From: CAVPNY01 sp963706905 | Lineage (GTDB): Bacteria; Chloroflexota; Anaerolineae; Anaerolineales; UBA4823 | NCBI GenBank assembly: GCA_963706905.1 | Contig: CAVPNY010000011.1 | Location: 1 to 64,000 of the forward strand | Reading direction: 5' to 3' | DNA: 64,000 nucleotides | Shown: piece by piece, positions 18,101 through 27,906 of the stretch | Layout: every line of letters starts with the position of its first letter | Numbering within the stretch: position 1 is the stretch's first letter | Notes under the pieces: model-generated | Database searches by the model: none | What the model saw: only the letters and a program-made list of their open reading frames with translations | Told to the model about the DNA's origin: nothing | Position numbers and translations under genes: made by a program

Positions 18101-18324
18101 TCTATCTCAATGCCACACAATACTTTGGTGGCCTGTCGGAAGACATATGGACATTTAAAATTGGAGAAAATCAAATATGTAACAGATGGCTAAAAGACCG
18201 AAAAGGTCGAACATTGAGTAGCGATGATATTGACCACTATCAACGAATGGTTGTTGCGATTCAGGAAACAATACGTTTAATGGAAAAAATTGATAATTCA
18301 ATAACCAAATGGCCAATCGAATAG
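15131..18324 (+). CDS. Type ISP-like single-chain restriction-modification enzyme, four frame changes
   Basis: The frame opens at 15131 after a stop. No ATG precedes conserved residues (FDIYIKKIEADLRGG), so the true start lies between 15131 and 15224. Domains in order: N-terminal PD-(D/E)XK nuclease, GAPDFIVERGQIPLGYVETK (Asp ... Glu-x-Lys); a helical spacer; an N6-adenine methyltransferase with motif I LLDPASGTGTFLFFV (16250) and motif IV VVLGNPPYSV (16608); then the type ISP target-recognition domain to 18324, with DKRWLFYHPSFIDRPR and YTDKKVYLNATQYFGG. About 1060 residues. Frame changes lie near 15410, 16050, 17340 and 17850. The Walker-type helicase block of classical type ISP enzymes (LlaGI) is absent, so this is a type IIG-like arrangement that would cut and methylate without translocation. 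It would restrict incoming phage or plasmid DNA. Confidence 0.8.
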
Positions 18325-18524
18325 CATTTTCTAAATTAATAACCAGGTATAGCAAGGGAAGAAACATTTTGTGGATAGAAGGCACCTTTGGTTGACTTCC
18401 AGGCCAATCAAGCCACTGTAAGACAATATTTTCAATAACTCGCGGTTTTACTATCAAATGCTTCAACACGGCTGAACATCTTTTCGGGAATTAGAATCGC
18501 CATAAATAGGTTCCCAAAGCGCTA

Positions 18525-21451
18525 ATGTCTCACCACATAAATTATTCATCGATTAGTTGGGAAAACTTTGAAGACCTGTGCATAAATTTATGGTTTGATG
18601 AGGGCTATTCCGACATTAAGCCTATGGAGGCGTCGCGAAGAGGCTGTGATGCGATTTATGAAGATAGAAGTTCTGGTGATTAACCATTTTTCAATACAAA
18701 CGTTGGTCATCAAAGTATGATACATCTCATATTAAAACAATGATAAAGGGTGCGACTAAAAAAATATCTAAATACAATCCCAAAACTTTTATTCTAAACA
18801 GTTCACTAGAGCCAAATCCGATTATTAATGATTGGGTTAAGGAATTGGCGAACGAAGTAGGTTTCACAGTCAAATATTGGGAACCGCAGCTGGGTTGATT
18901 TACGGCTTGACAATCGCCGACAGGACCTCCGTTATCTTTATTTTGGTCTAGATTTGAGCTATCATTCATGGGAAAGCTTGCTACCACATTGTAGAAACCA
19001 AGTGATTGAGGCGGTTCAAGGTTTGGCAAGTAAATATCAAAAAGAGATTTATGTAGAAAGGGAAGTAGAGAAACTAATTTTTGAATTTCAAGCCTCTGGG
19101 AAATGTGGCTTTGTAATTGTGGATCGATCGGGAAGGGGGAAAACAAACCTGCTTTGCAGACTTAGTCAATTATTCCTGGAACAAGGGAAACCAGTATTAT
19201 TAATAAGAGGTGATACGAAGCTAATTCATGACCATGGATTTGAAGAGCTTATTGTAGACGCACTCGGGTTTGAGCGAATTAACTATCAAGCTCATATACT
19301 ACAGATTTCTGACCTTCTTAAGAAGAAAAATGAGACTTGCTATATTTTGCTCGATGGGATTTCCGAAACAAGTGATTTGGCACAAGCAAACAGGGCTCTT
19401 CAAAACCTCTTTAAACAAGGTAGTAAAATCCGGTTCTTTTAAGCTCTATTATTTCATGTTGTGAAGAAGTTTGGCCAATTCTCAATTATGGTTTATCCAA
19501 GGATTTATTGTTCTGTAAACAAGCTGCTCAAGAAAAATGTGAAATATCCGTTGGAGACTTCACAGATGAAGAATTAAGAAAAGCTTTGAATTTGTACAAA
19601 AATGCATTTAATGTCGATTTTCAACTCAGTCTTGATGCTAAAACCAACTCAAACACCCGTTTCTATTGAGAATGTTTTGCGAAGCAAATAAAGGATTAAA
19701 CCTAGGCAAAATAAGCACAATCCCAATTGCACAGACTTTTGATTTATACTTGGAGTTTAAAGTTCGTGCTATTACACTTCGTTCGAACGGGAAGTATCAA
19801 AAACCAGTAATCCTTAGGTTATTATTGGATATTGTTGGAAAAATGTGGCAAAAAGACGACGTTGGTGATTTGTCAGAAATTGAATGGAATGATCAGTTTT
19901 TCTCGAACCTGCCAAATAGTGAGAAAGAAGAGTTGATTAGCACTCCTTGAAGGAGAAGGAGTAGTCCATATCCGGGAAGAACCATTTACATATCGTCGAT
20001 CTATTCAGTTTCCTTTCAACCAATTAACGTGACTACCTTCTCCTGAAGTATCTTCTAGCTGAATTACCAGAACAAGTTAGAAAGGCAGCCGACATATGCA
20101 AAATCGGCGAGACAATGATAAAAGAGTCCAAAGGTAAGGAATTGCCTTCCTTGAAAATCTTATCACTAATCGGGATTTTTTGCCGGAAGGGCCTCGTCGT
20201 CATCAGTTTTTGAGAAAATTATTCGATTGGGATTTTTTTACATTTTGTAGATGCTTATCATTAATTCCTCCAATTGGTAAATACAGCAAGTGCGACTATA
20301 AATCTCTCCATTCTTTGGCGGAATCACTTAGAGATCGGTATGAGATATATGCCTTCAATTTGATATCAGAAGAAATTAAAATTATCAGTTTCTGAACCAC
20401 TAGATAGATCATCAAAACGTTCCGGTATACGAATTGAATTAAATTGCGAGCCCAGAATGTAAAGAAATAACCTTTATATATAAACCTTTAAAAAGGGAAT
20501 GAATCCGCCACTGTATACCGTTAAATTATCGGGACAAGATATCCAACCTTTAGGATCTCAATAAAGGAACCACCACTGAAAGTGTTGGAGTTGCACGATC
20601 CTGAACACGGATTAATGATTAATCTCTCGGCGTTCAGACGGATTTGTTACAGCAGCAATTAATCATTCTTTTCACCTAGATATTCTTGGGTGAATCGCTA
20701 AACGTCCCAGAACGGATTGCATTATATGATATCTGGAATGAAGTTGCCGATATCGTAACGAATAAATATAGACGGTTACCTGAAATACCAGATATTCTTA
20801 TAGAGGGAAAGTTATCTGTAAAGCAAAAAGCACTCTCGATCGATCAACATGATAACGAGGAAATAGCTCGATCATTTAACCAATATTTTTGATAAGGCCA
20901 TAAATGCTTACATGCTGATAGTTAACCGTTATTTTCCTTTACTTAAACCTGTCCTTAACCTTAGCGGGCAAATGCCTTGTAATGGTACGTCGTAACTGAT
21001 CGTCGAGCTGTTAGACATGCTTTTATACCAGTTAAATCGGAAGAAGAAATTTTTATGTGGTACAGGATACTTGATCCCAGTAGAGATATTGCGAATCCAA
21101 AATGGGAGGTTCAAGTGCTTGATGATGAGGATAAAGATAAGGAACCGATCACATTAAACAGGTTTGTTTGGCAAGAGCTTGAGCGCCTTGGTAGAAAACG
21201 CCCCCCTCTTTACCCGATTGATAGAGTTGGATCAATTGACGATTTTCTTTCAGATACCCCCATAGATCTTATTGTGACAAAATGGTTGTTGTCGAGATTT
21301 ATCCTCGATTTTTGGTTTTATAATCAACAATTGTTGGCTGAATAAGAAATCAGTTAACCATATATTAGGTAGTAGTTTAGAGATCCGTTGTAGAGATAAT
21401 GAAGGTAAGCTCAATCTGGTACACCCAAAATCCCGGCATAACTGGTTATAA
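18525..21451 (+). pseudogene. Mrr-like nuclease fused to a STAND NTPase (Avs-like), many frame changes
   Basis: ATG 18525 gives SWENFEDLCINLWFDEGY, then GCDAIYEDRSSGD and, after a frame change near 18680, TIFQYKRWSSKYDTS: the Asp ... Gln-x-Lys core of Mrr-type PD-(D/E)XK nucleases. A linker leads to the P-loop VDRSGRGKTNLLCRLSQ (19120) and Walker B CYILLDGISE (19340). The NTPase continues through LEVWPILNYGLSKD-type text and KHPFLLRMFCEANKGL (19670). A C-terminal region of about 450 residues runs to TAA 21449, with SGQDIQPLG, ERIALYDIWNEVADIV and NPKWEVQVLDDEDKDK visible. At least eight frame changes. Nuclease-STAND proteins are antiviral (AVAST/Avs class), the C-terminus sensing phage proteins; this one carries no recognisable TPR repeats. 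Decay and sequencing error cannot be separated here. Confidence 0.6.
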
Positions 21452-21613
21452 CTATAATTAGACTTATAGAAAGCCAAAATAACTGAGTGTTGTAATAATT
21501 AGACTCCGTTATATTGAGGTGGCAAACTTTAATTAATATAAGCCCTGATTGTGCTTTGAGGCTGACTTGTCAAACTATAGGGTAATGACTCCAAGAAAAG
21601 TTGGGCATAAAGA

Positions 21614-22234
21614 ATGACTAAGGGAAAAACTACAGAAAGCATAATAAAGAACGCGGAGGACACACTTTATACAGTCGAGTTAGGGTTCGATCTCTTAATG
21701 GGAAAGAACCCAAAGCAAAGAATGGCTGGCCTGCGTAATGTGGTCGTGTTTGGGCGCGCTGTAACAAACGTATTACAGAATTTACGTAGTACTGAAGGTG
21801 ATTTATTTGATGAGTGGTATCAGCCTAAGGTCGCGGAAATGACCAATGACTACATCCTCGGATATTTCTACAAACTCCGAACGCAAATGATTAAAGAAGG
21901 TGATATTAAGACTACTTCATCAATGATCTTTACAGGTAACCCCATGGCACTGATGCAGCAGTATCAGCCGCCTCATGGCGCTAAGGGGTTCTTCATGGGC
22001 GATAGCATCGGTGGTTGTGGGTGGGAGGTTGAATTGGAACCAGGCGTTATCGAAAAATTTTATATAGATGTTCCGGATAATATTCTTGGTTTCCAACTTA
22101 CTATCGACGTGCACCTGCTCGATCTCCCAGAGGAGCTGAAGGAAAAGGAAATAGAAGAACTGAGCGCACACTATCTTTCCTATCTCTCGATGTTAGTCAA
22201 AGAAGCGAGGATACGTTTTCTTGGGGTAAAGTAA
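21614..22234 (+). CDS. Uncharacterised protein of 206 residues
   Basis: Intact, from ATG 21614. N-terminal half helical (TVELGFDLLMGKNPKQRMAG, then NVVVFGRAVTNVLQNLRS, DLFDEWYQPKVAEM), C-terminal half beta-rich with a Gly-rich turn (FFMGDSIGGCGWEVELEPG) and an acidic helix (LPEELKEKEIEELSAHY). The helical half has the look of a HEPN-like four-helix bundle, but the R-x4-6-H motif is not evident, so no function is claimed. It follows the nuclease-STAND gene on the same strand after 160 bp, so it could be an accessory gene of that system. Codon use and intactness set it apart from its broken neighbours. Confidence 0.6.
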   Translation: MTKGKTTESIIKNAEDTLYTVELGFDLLMGKNPKQRMAGLRNVVVFGRAVTNVLQNLRSTEGDLFDEWYQPKVAEMTNDYILGYFYKLRTQMIKEGDIKTTSSMIFTGNPMALMQQYQPPHGAKGFFMGDSIGGCGWEVELEPGVIEKFYIDVPDNILGFQLTIDVHLLDLPEELKEKEIEELSAHYLSYLSMLVKEARIRFLGVK

Positions 22235-22411
22235 CAACTTATCATTGGTGATGGGCTTCCTTTTCGCTCCAGAATGCAACCAAGTCAAGCAGTGCGCTGC
22301 TACTTTCCGTTTTTTTATATACGCAGGGAAGAAGCCAATCAGGATAATAGGGATGTAAACTTCTACGGCTTAGACAGACTCCCTATAATTGACTTGGGGA
22401 TATAAAGGAGC

Positions 22412-22983
22412 ATGTCGGACATCTCTGCCAACGTTGACGTTTCCAACCTGCCTGGGATGGTGATGAAATATATTCTCCCCTGGTTTGAGGTCGTGGGGGA
22501 GGCTATCAGGGTCGGGCGCCAGGTGTCAGTGGATTAGCTACAGAAGGCACTTATGAAGTCTTGGATTACGGCATCCGGTTGGAGCTGAAAGATCCGGAAG
22601 GCAAACAAGCCTTAGTTCACAAGCGGGAAAAGGTCAAGTACCTGCAAAACAACATTATCGCCTTCCAAGACCAGGCCTGGGGTGATGGCAAGATATTACA
22701 GAATTATCAGTGTACACCCGGCGTGCCGGTCGATAAATACCGGTCGGGCTATAAAACCTATATATTAATTTCATTGAGGGAAGTAAAAAACCGGGGCGAT
22801 ATTGACGAATTTAATATCCAATGGGGAATTTCCAGGGGCTTCCTCTCCCCTACCGGGTTTTGGGCAACGGATGTTGACCACCGAACCAACCTGGTAAAGG
22901 TGGAGGTAGTCTTTCCCAAACGCCGGCCGCCGCTAAAAGCTTCGGTGTTAGAGAAAAATCTTCAACGGGTTACATACGATTAG
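22412..22983 (+). CDS. Uncharacterised beta-rich protein, one frameshift
   Basis: ATG 22412 follows AAAGGAGC. The N-terminus SNLPGMVMKYILPWFEVVGE joins, after a frame change near 22510, to VSGLATEGTYEVLDYGIRLE and then EKVKYLQNNIIAFQDQAWGD, SGYKTYILISLREVKN, GDIDEFNIQWGISRGFL and ATDVDHRTNLVKVEVVFPKR. About 190 residues with alternating strands and several Trp/Tyr. I do not recognise the family. It stands alone between the defence-like cargo and the second excisionase-like gene. Confidence 0.55.
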
Positions 22984-23287
22984 CAAAGATAACTTTGCTT
23001 ATCTTCCGGATGGCAGATGCCTATTATCCTGGGAGAAACCCAAGCCCAGGCGATACGAGCAATATATCCTTCGTTGGGAATGGTGACAAAGGATTAGCTG
23101 GAACTAGAACACGCCCGAAAAAATACCAATTAGGTGCCGGAACCGCCGCCCATGCTGCCCTATCCTTTCGTACTTGACCTGGGATGCAAGACGTTACTTC
23201 GCCTGAAACATAGCGAAGTGTTTTAAACCCAGAAGTTGTATCTATTATATGCCATATCGCGTGTAATAGCAAGAAAAAAAGAGGCTG

Positions 23288-23524
23288 TCATGCGCTTTTC
23301 CTGGGTTTGGGGCCTGGGCGGGGGTTGGTGGCCAGGTAATCCTGAACCGCTTTTCTGGAAGTGACCCAGTTTCGGCCCAGTTTTATCCCCCATAATTGCC
23401 GGTGACGGATAAGCAGGGCAAGGTGGCCGTGGGAAAGCCTGCTGAGTTGGGAGGCTTCCGACAAAGAAATCAAATCCTCCAACCTGGGGCTGGTGGTTAT
23501 CGGTTCTTCGCTTCTCTCCGTCAT
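23288..23524 (-). CDS. Excisionase-type helix-turn-helix protein
   Basis: 78 residues, intact, ATG 23524. Core HTH_17 text: LEDLISLSEASQLSRLSHGH, LALLIRHRQLWGIKLGRN and WVTSRKAVQDYL, followed by a basic Pro-rich tail (NPRPGPKPRKSA). Same fold class as the protein at 2678-2993. Such proteins occur next to recombinases as recombination directionality factors or as stand-alone regulators. Its position marks the end of the element-like backbone; the following 280 bases hold no gene and then the metabolic operon begins, so an element boundary near 23.5-23.8 kb is plausible. Confidence 0.7.
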   Translation of the reverse strand: MTERSEEPITTSPRLEDLISLSEASQLSRLSHGHLALLIRHRQLWGIKLGRNWVTSRKAVQDYLATNPRPGPKPRKSA

Positions 23525-23810
23525 GTTTACACTTAATCGAACAAATTTATTCTTCCCGGGTAAATAAATTATACGATGAGCCGGATTTTAAAGAGCGATC
23601 TCTTGAGATATTCAGGTACATTGACTGTAAAGAAGAGTAAAGAACTAACATAGCGTCATTTCTGATGGGGAAGTGTATCGATGAGAAGTCTTACGAATTG
23701 TTTGAGTATCGATCGAAACTGGTGATTACTTCATTCCCCGTTATAACCGCTCTCCGGAAATAGCATTAGCGATTATCTAAGATCACTTATCTCAACCTAG
23801 GTGTGTTTAC

Positions 23811-24788
23811 TTATGCAAAATGGCAGGCTACCCAATGGTCTACCCTGATCTCACGCCACTCTGGTGTTGACTCAGCACACAGCCCTTTTGCGATCGGACA
23901 TCTTGTGCGAAAGCGGCAACCTGACGGTGGATTTACTGGGCTGGGAACGTCTCCTTCCAAGATGATACGCTGCCTTTTTTCTTCGATAATCGGATTGGGA
24001 ACAGGTACTGCCGAGAGCAATGCCTGGGTGTAAGGGTGCAGGGGGTTATTGAAAAGCTCATTGGTAGGTGCTAACTCCACAATGATACCAAGGTACATTA
24101 CAGCCACGCGATTACTGATGTGGTGTACCATTGACAGATCGTGAGCGATGAAAAGGTAGGTCAACCCCAATTGCTCTTGCAGATCCTCCAAAAGATTGAT
24201 GATCTGGGCTTGAATAGAGACGTCCAGCGCGGAGATAGGCTCGTCACAGATGATCAGTTCAGGGTTTAGTGCTAGGGCACGGGCAATGCCAATACGTTGG
24301 CGCTGGCCTCCGGAGAATTCATGCGGATAGCGGTTGGCAAATCCCGGATTCATTTGCACCGTCTCCAGGAGGTGCTCCACGCGTTCGCGAGCTTGCTTTC
24401 CATGGGATATCCCGTGAATGTACATCGGCTCTGCGAGGATATCGTTGATGGACATTCTTGGGTTCAGGCTGGAGTACGGATCCTGGAAGATCATTTGCAT
24501 ACGCTTACGCACACGGCGCAGCTCATCGCTTTTTATAAGGGTGAGATCAACATCACAATAATAGATATGTCCTGAAGTCGCTTTGTATAGCTGAACGATC
24601 GTCCGCCCCGCAGTCGTTTTCCCGCAGCCCGATTCCCCAACCAATCCAAATGTCTCGCCTGCTCTAATTTTGAATGAAATGCCATCCACAGCGTGCACCG
24701 CGCCTACCTGGCGGCGGAACAGACCGCTGTATATGGGAAAGTGCTTGACCAAGTTTTCGACCCTAAGTATGACATTGTTCTCAGACAT
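23811..24788 (-). CDS. oppF: Oligopeptide/dipeptide ABC transporter ATP-binding protein (OppF/DppF type)
   Basis: ATPase that powers an Opp-type importer together with OppD. ATG 24788 is preferred over 24812 because it gives the usual N-terminus (MSENNVILRVENLVKHFPI) and overlaps the end of oppD. Walker A GLVGESGCGKTTAGRTI near residue 55, Q-loop QMIFQDPYSSLNPRM, signature FSGGQRQRIGIARAL, Walker B LIICDEPISALDVS and H-loop YLFIAHDLSMVHH are all present. The C-terminal oligopeptide-type extension with cysteines (SGCRFRTRCPIAKGLC) is complete; it binds an iron-sulphur cluster in some relatives. Last gene of the operon that starts near 42.3 kb. Cytoplasmic face of the membrane. Confidence 0.92.
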   Translation of the reverse strand: MSENNVILRVENLVKHFPIYSGLFRRQVGAVHAVDGISFKIRAGETFGLVGESGCGKTTAGRTIVQLYKATSGHIYYCDVDLTLIKSDELRRVRKRMQMIFQDPYSSLNPRMSINDILAEPMYIHGISHGKQARERVEHLLETVQMNPGFANRYPHEFSGGQRQRIGIARALALNPELIICDEPISALDVSIQAQIINLLEDLQEQLGLTYLFIAHDLSMVHHISNRVAVMYLGIIVELAPTNELFNNPLHPYTQALLSAVPVPNPIIEEKRQRIILEGDVPSPVNPPSGCRFRTRCPIAKGLCAESTPEWREIRVDHWVACHFA

Positions 24789-25821
24789 TGCGCGCCCTCC
24801 CTTCTTGGACATTCCACCAGCAGGCAGCCCAGTGAAAGGAACCGAGGTTTAGCAGGGGAGGATTCTCGTGTCTGCAGCGGTCGAAGACGTAAGGGCAACG
24901 TTCCGCAAATGGGCAACCTACCGGTTCCTCCATCAAGATGGGCGGCGCCCCAGGAATCGCAACCAAGCGTTTGCGGTCTTCTGTCGTCAGACTGGGCAGG
25001 CTGCCAATCAGGCCATTTGTGTAAGGGTGGGTGGGATGGGCATACAGCTCTTTGACTGGTGCTTCTTCAATAATAAAGCCTGCATACATGACGATGACAC
25101 GCTGTGCCAGCCGGGCAACAACGCCCAGGTCATGCGTGATCCACACCACTGTCATCTTGAGCTCATCGCGCAGTCGCTTGACCAGATCGACGATCTGCGC
25201 CTGGATGGTTACATCCAGAGAAGTGGTGGGCTCGTCTGCGATCAGGATTTTCGGGTTGCACGCCAGGGCCATGGCGATCATCACCCGTTGACGCATTCCG
25301 CCCGAGAACTGGTGGGGGTAATCGTTCAGGTGTTTTTCGGCTTCAGGGATGCCCACCAGTTTCAACAGCTCGATCACGCGTTGGCGCGCCTGCTGTTTAG
25401 TCATTCCCATGTGCAAAACAAGCGATTCAGAAATCTGCCGCTCGATGGTCAGGACCGGGTTAAGTGAAGTCATCGGGTCCTGGAAGATCATCGAGATTTG
25501 CGAGCCGCGCACTTTGCGTATCTCATTGCTCGGCAGATCGAGCAGATCTTTGCCTTCGAACCAGGCATGCCCATTTTCAATTTTCCCGGGTGGGCTGTCG
25601 ATTAGTTGTAATACGGAGAGCATAGTGACGCTTTTACCACAGCCGCTCTCGCCTACGACTCCCAACGTTTCCCCCTCGATCAGATCAAATGATACTCCGT
25701 TGACGGCATGAACGATGCCTTCAGGCGTGTGGAATCGAGTGACAAGGTCCTCAACTTTGAGAATCGGAAAACTTCCGTTTCTAGAAACCATGCGAGGCTT
25801 TAACTCCTTTATCTTATACAT
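24781..25821 (-). CDS. oppD: Oligopeptide/dipeptide ABC transporter ATP-binding protein (OppD/DppD type)
   Basis: Partner ATPase of the downstream oppF, with which it overlaps by 8 nt. Walker A GVVGESGCGKSVTMLSV near residue 55, Q-loop SMIFQDPMTSLNPVL, signature FSGGMRQRVMIAMAL, Walker B ILIADEPTTSLDVT, H-loop TVVWITHDLGVVARL. The C-terminal region GCPFAERCPYVFDRC carries the cysteine set typical of the Opp/Dpp class. 346 residues if ATG 25821 is used; ATG at 25791 (MVSRNGSF) is an alternative. It is unusual that the two ATPase genes lie about 11 kb from the permease genes of the same operon, with the catabolic enzymes between them. Confidence 0.92.
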   Translation of the reverse strand: MYKIKELKPRMVSRNGSFPILKVEDLVTRFHTPEGIVHAVNGVSFDLIEGETLGVVGESGCGKSVTMLSVLQLIDSPPGKIENGHAWFEGKDLLDLPSNEIRKVRGSQISMIFQDPMTSLNPVLTIERQISESLVLHMGMTKQQARQRVIELLKLVGIPEAEKHLNDYPHQFSGGMRQRVMIAMALACNPKILIADEPTTSLDVTIQAQIVDLVKRLRDELKMTVVWITHDLGVVARLAQRVIVMYAGFIIEEAPVKELYAHPTHPYTNGLIGSLPSLTTEDRKRLVAIPGAPPILMEEPVGCPFAERCPYVFDRCRHENPPLLNLGSFHWAACWWNVQEGRARNV

Positions 25822-25955
25822 CCTCTCGCAAAGACGTTGATGCTACGTCATCAAAACCAAACATCCAAACTGAATTGATGTTCCTACGGGCTCTCCCACG
25901 GACGTCTCCAGGAAGTCGCTTTGGAGTTGCATTCAGCGTGAAAGGGGCGAAGCCC

Positions 25956-26850
25956 TTAAACCGCAACATTTATACTAGGAATCTCCAATCCTAAAAGTTC
26001 CGCTGGTTTTTCCGCCATCATCACTCTTAGATCGGCCTCGCTTACCCCTCGCTCGTATAGACATTGTGCCAAGATCCTCAGAGCTTCTGCTGGCATAGGA
26101 TTATGAGCTTGACCTGCATCGCTCACCAATATGCAATTGTGGGGCTTCAGCGTTGAGATGGTTTTCACCATTTGGTTCAAGCTGTTTCCTTCCCAAGCCC
26201 ACATAGGAGATAAACCACAGTAGTCCATTTCAGCGACTGCTCCCAAACTTACTAGCTCCTGGAGAAGCTCCGGGGTGATGCTGGGGACTGGGAAGTATGG
26301 ATGGTTTATGACAAGCTTTTTTAATCCTAGTTCCTTTGCCTCGCGCGAGGGCAAGTATCTCGTTCGGGAAGAGATGTCCGGTGCCAAGGAAAGCCTTATG
26401 CTCTATAACCAGCTCGATAACCTCATACACTTCAGCTCGTAAACCATTTTCTTCTAATATGGTTATGCCTTCAACTGTCCGTCGATCACCATCCTTTGAA
26501 CAATAACCAACAGTAGAACCAAAAACTTGTGCTTCATTCGCAGCATCTACCGTCGGCATCCAAACTGCCTTCGCACCCATGCGCAGAGATGCCTCCACCG
26601 CGGCGGGATTGATGCCGCCCACAAAGCTATTAAGTACAATACCACCGTAAATCTCGATAGTAGGAAACTCTGATTTGAGCAAGTATGCCCTGCTTACCGT
26701 TGATTCGTAATGTTCCTTCAACAGTATAGCTCGCATCCCAGCTTCGGCTGCCGCTCTCACGATCACGCGGTCATCGCCGATGCGGCTAAACAAGCTAGGA
26801 TAAGAATGAACATGCAGATCAATGGCTCCTTCTACCGATATTTTGCCCAT
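25956..26850 (-). CDS. DUF6282-type amidohydrolase-like protein, one frameshift
   Basis: A metal-dependent hydrolase-like barrel. The N-terminus AIDLHVHSYPSLFSR carries the H-x-H metal motif; LLKEHYESTVSRA supplies a further His. The frame changes near 26290-26350: the upstream frame ends in the text AFLGTGHLFPNEILALAR and the downstream frame continues SREAKELGLKKLVINHPYFP, AEMDYCGLSPMWAW and CILVSDAGQAHNPMPAEALR (Asp-x-Gly near the C-terminal metal Asp position). About 297 residues. DUF6282 proteins resemble amidohydrolases and PTE-like enzymes but have no known substrate. Its place in an operon with several C-N hydrolases suggests it cleaves an amide, cyclic amide or lactone intermediate. 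Confidence 0.75.
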
Positions 26851-26861
26851 GGCAACTTCCT

Positions 26862-27764
26862 TTATTGATTACCCGATTGAAATTGAATTATGGATGCCAG
26901 GATTGCGCTCAGCTCATCCTTCTGCGGACCGATGAGGCTCTGGACAGGCCGTCTTGGCTCACCTGCGGGAAGCCCAAGGAGATTCATCGCATCTTTAACC
27001 ACACAAGGAAATGTCCCCAATGAGAAGGCCTTTCGAAGCAGAGTCAGGGATGACTGTAGTTGCCTTGCCTTGTCAAGATCACCAGTTTGAAATGCGTCAT
27101 AAATACTCACAACTAGGTCGGGAACGACATTGGCCGTAGAGGCAACTGCTCCGACAACTCCGTGAATCAAGCCGTCGATGATGAGCGAATCGCGACCTAT
27201 AAAGGTGAAGAAATCTTTAGAGCAAATACGAACATAAGCTGCGGTTTGCTCTATATCCCCACTGCTGTCTTTAATTCCAACAAAGTTCGTTACATCCTCA
27301 GCGAGGTCTGCTACTGTCTCGGGTCTGAGGTTTACTCCAGTTCTATCTGGATTGTTATAGGCAAATACTGGCACCGAGACAGCTGCGCAGATCTTTTTAT
27401 AATGTTCAACCAATTCCTGCTGGTTGGGCTTAATGAAGAACGGTGTAATAACAGCAATCGCGTCAGCACCTGCCGCTTCAGCGTACTTGGCCAGGTCGAT
27501 ACACGCCTGTGTGGCAATCTCACCAACGTGAATGATTACGAGTGTCCTGTTACCAACGCACTTGATCACATTGTTGATAATTGTGCGTTTCTCACTGGTG
27601 GAGAGCGCATAGAACTCCCCTTGACTCCCAAGTGGCATGATCCCATGAACGCCACGCTCCAGGAGAAACTCTAAGATGACTGCCAAGGCACCAATGTCTA
27701 ACATGCCCGATTTATCGAATGGTGTCACAACAGGGACGACAATCCCCTTGAATTGTTTTTTCAT
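26862..27764 (-). CDS. Dihydrodipicolinate synthase family lyase
   Basis: Class I aldolase/lyase of the DapA/NanA family, about 300 residues. ATG 27764 (MKKQFKGIVVPVVTPFD) is chosen since GGAGGATGCAGAG lies ideally in front of it. Signature residues: GVHGIMPLGSQGEFYAL (family GxTGE site, here GSQGE), the catalytic Tyr in VFAYNNPDRTG and the Schiff-base Lys in VGIKDSSGD. In this operon it is more likely a catabolic 2-keto-3-deoxy-acid aldolase or dehydratase, or a retro-aldol lyase, than a lysine biosynthesis enzyme. It neighbours a HIBADH-like reductase, and the pair fits cleavage of a keto-acid followed by reduction of the released semialdehyde. A second, divergent family member lies at 33048. 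Confidence 0.9.
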   Translation of the reverse strand: MKKQFKGIVVPVVTPFDKSGMLDIGALAVILEFLLERGVHGIMPLGSQGEFYALSTSEKRTIINNVIKCVGNRTLVIIHVGEIATQACIDLAKYAEAAGADAIAVITPFFIKPNQQELVEHYKKICAAVSVPVFAYNNPDRTGVNLRPETVADLAEDVTNFVGIKDSSGDIEQTAAYVRICSKDFFTFIGRDSLIIDGLIHGVVGAVASTANVVPDLVVSIYDAFQTGDLDKARQLQSSLTLLRKAFSLGTFPCVVKDAMNLLGLPAGEPRRPVQSLIGPQKDELSAILASIIQFQSGNQ

Positions 27765-27906
27765 CTCTGCATCCTCCATTCAAAGATGTGTCCCAAGCAC
27801 ACCTGTTTCGAATAATATATAAATATCCTCATAGTCTCTTTAAAAAGTCAAACAACCGCTTCGTAAGGTTTAAAGTCGAACTGAGTTGCCGTAGATTGGT
27901 TGATTA

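Noticed and set aside
20480..20520. CCGCCACTGT resembling the conserved core of a cobalamin riboswitch
   Set aside because: No upstream GGTGCAATTCC-like block or other paired elements, and the bases are codons of the nuclease-STAND C-terminal region (MNPPLYTVKLSGQDI).
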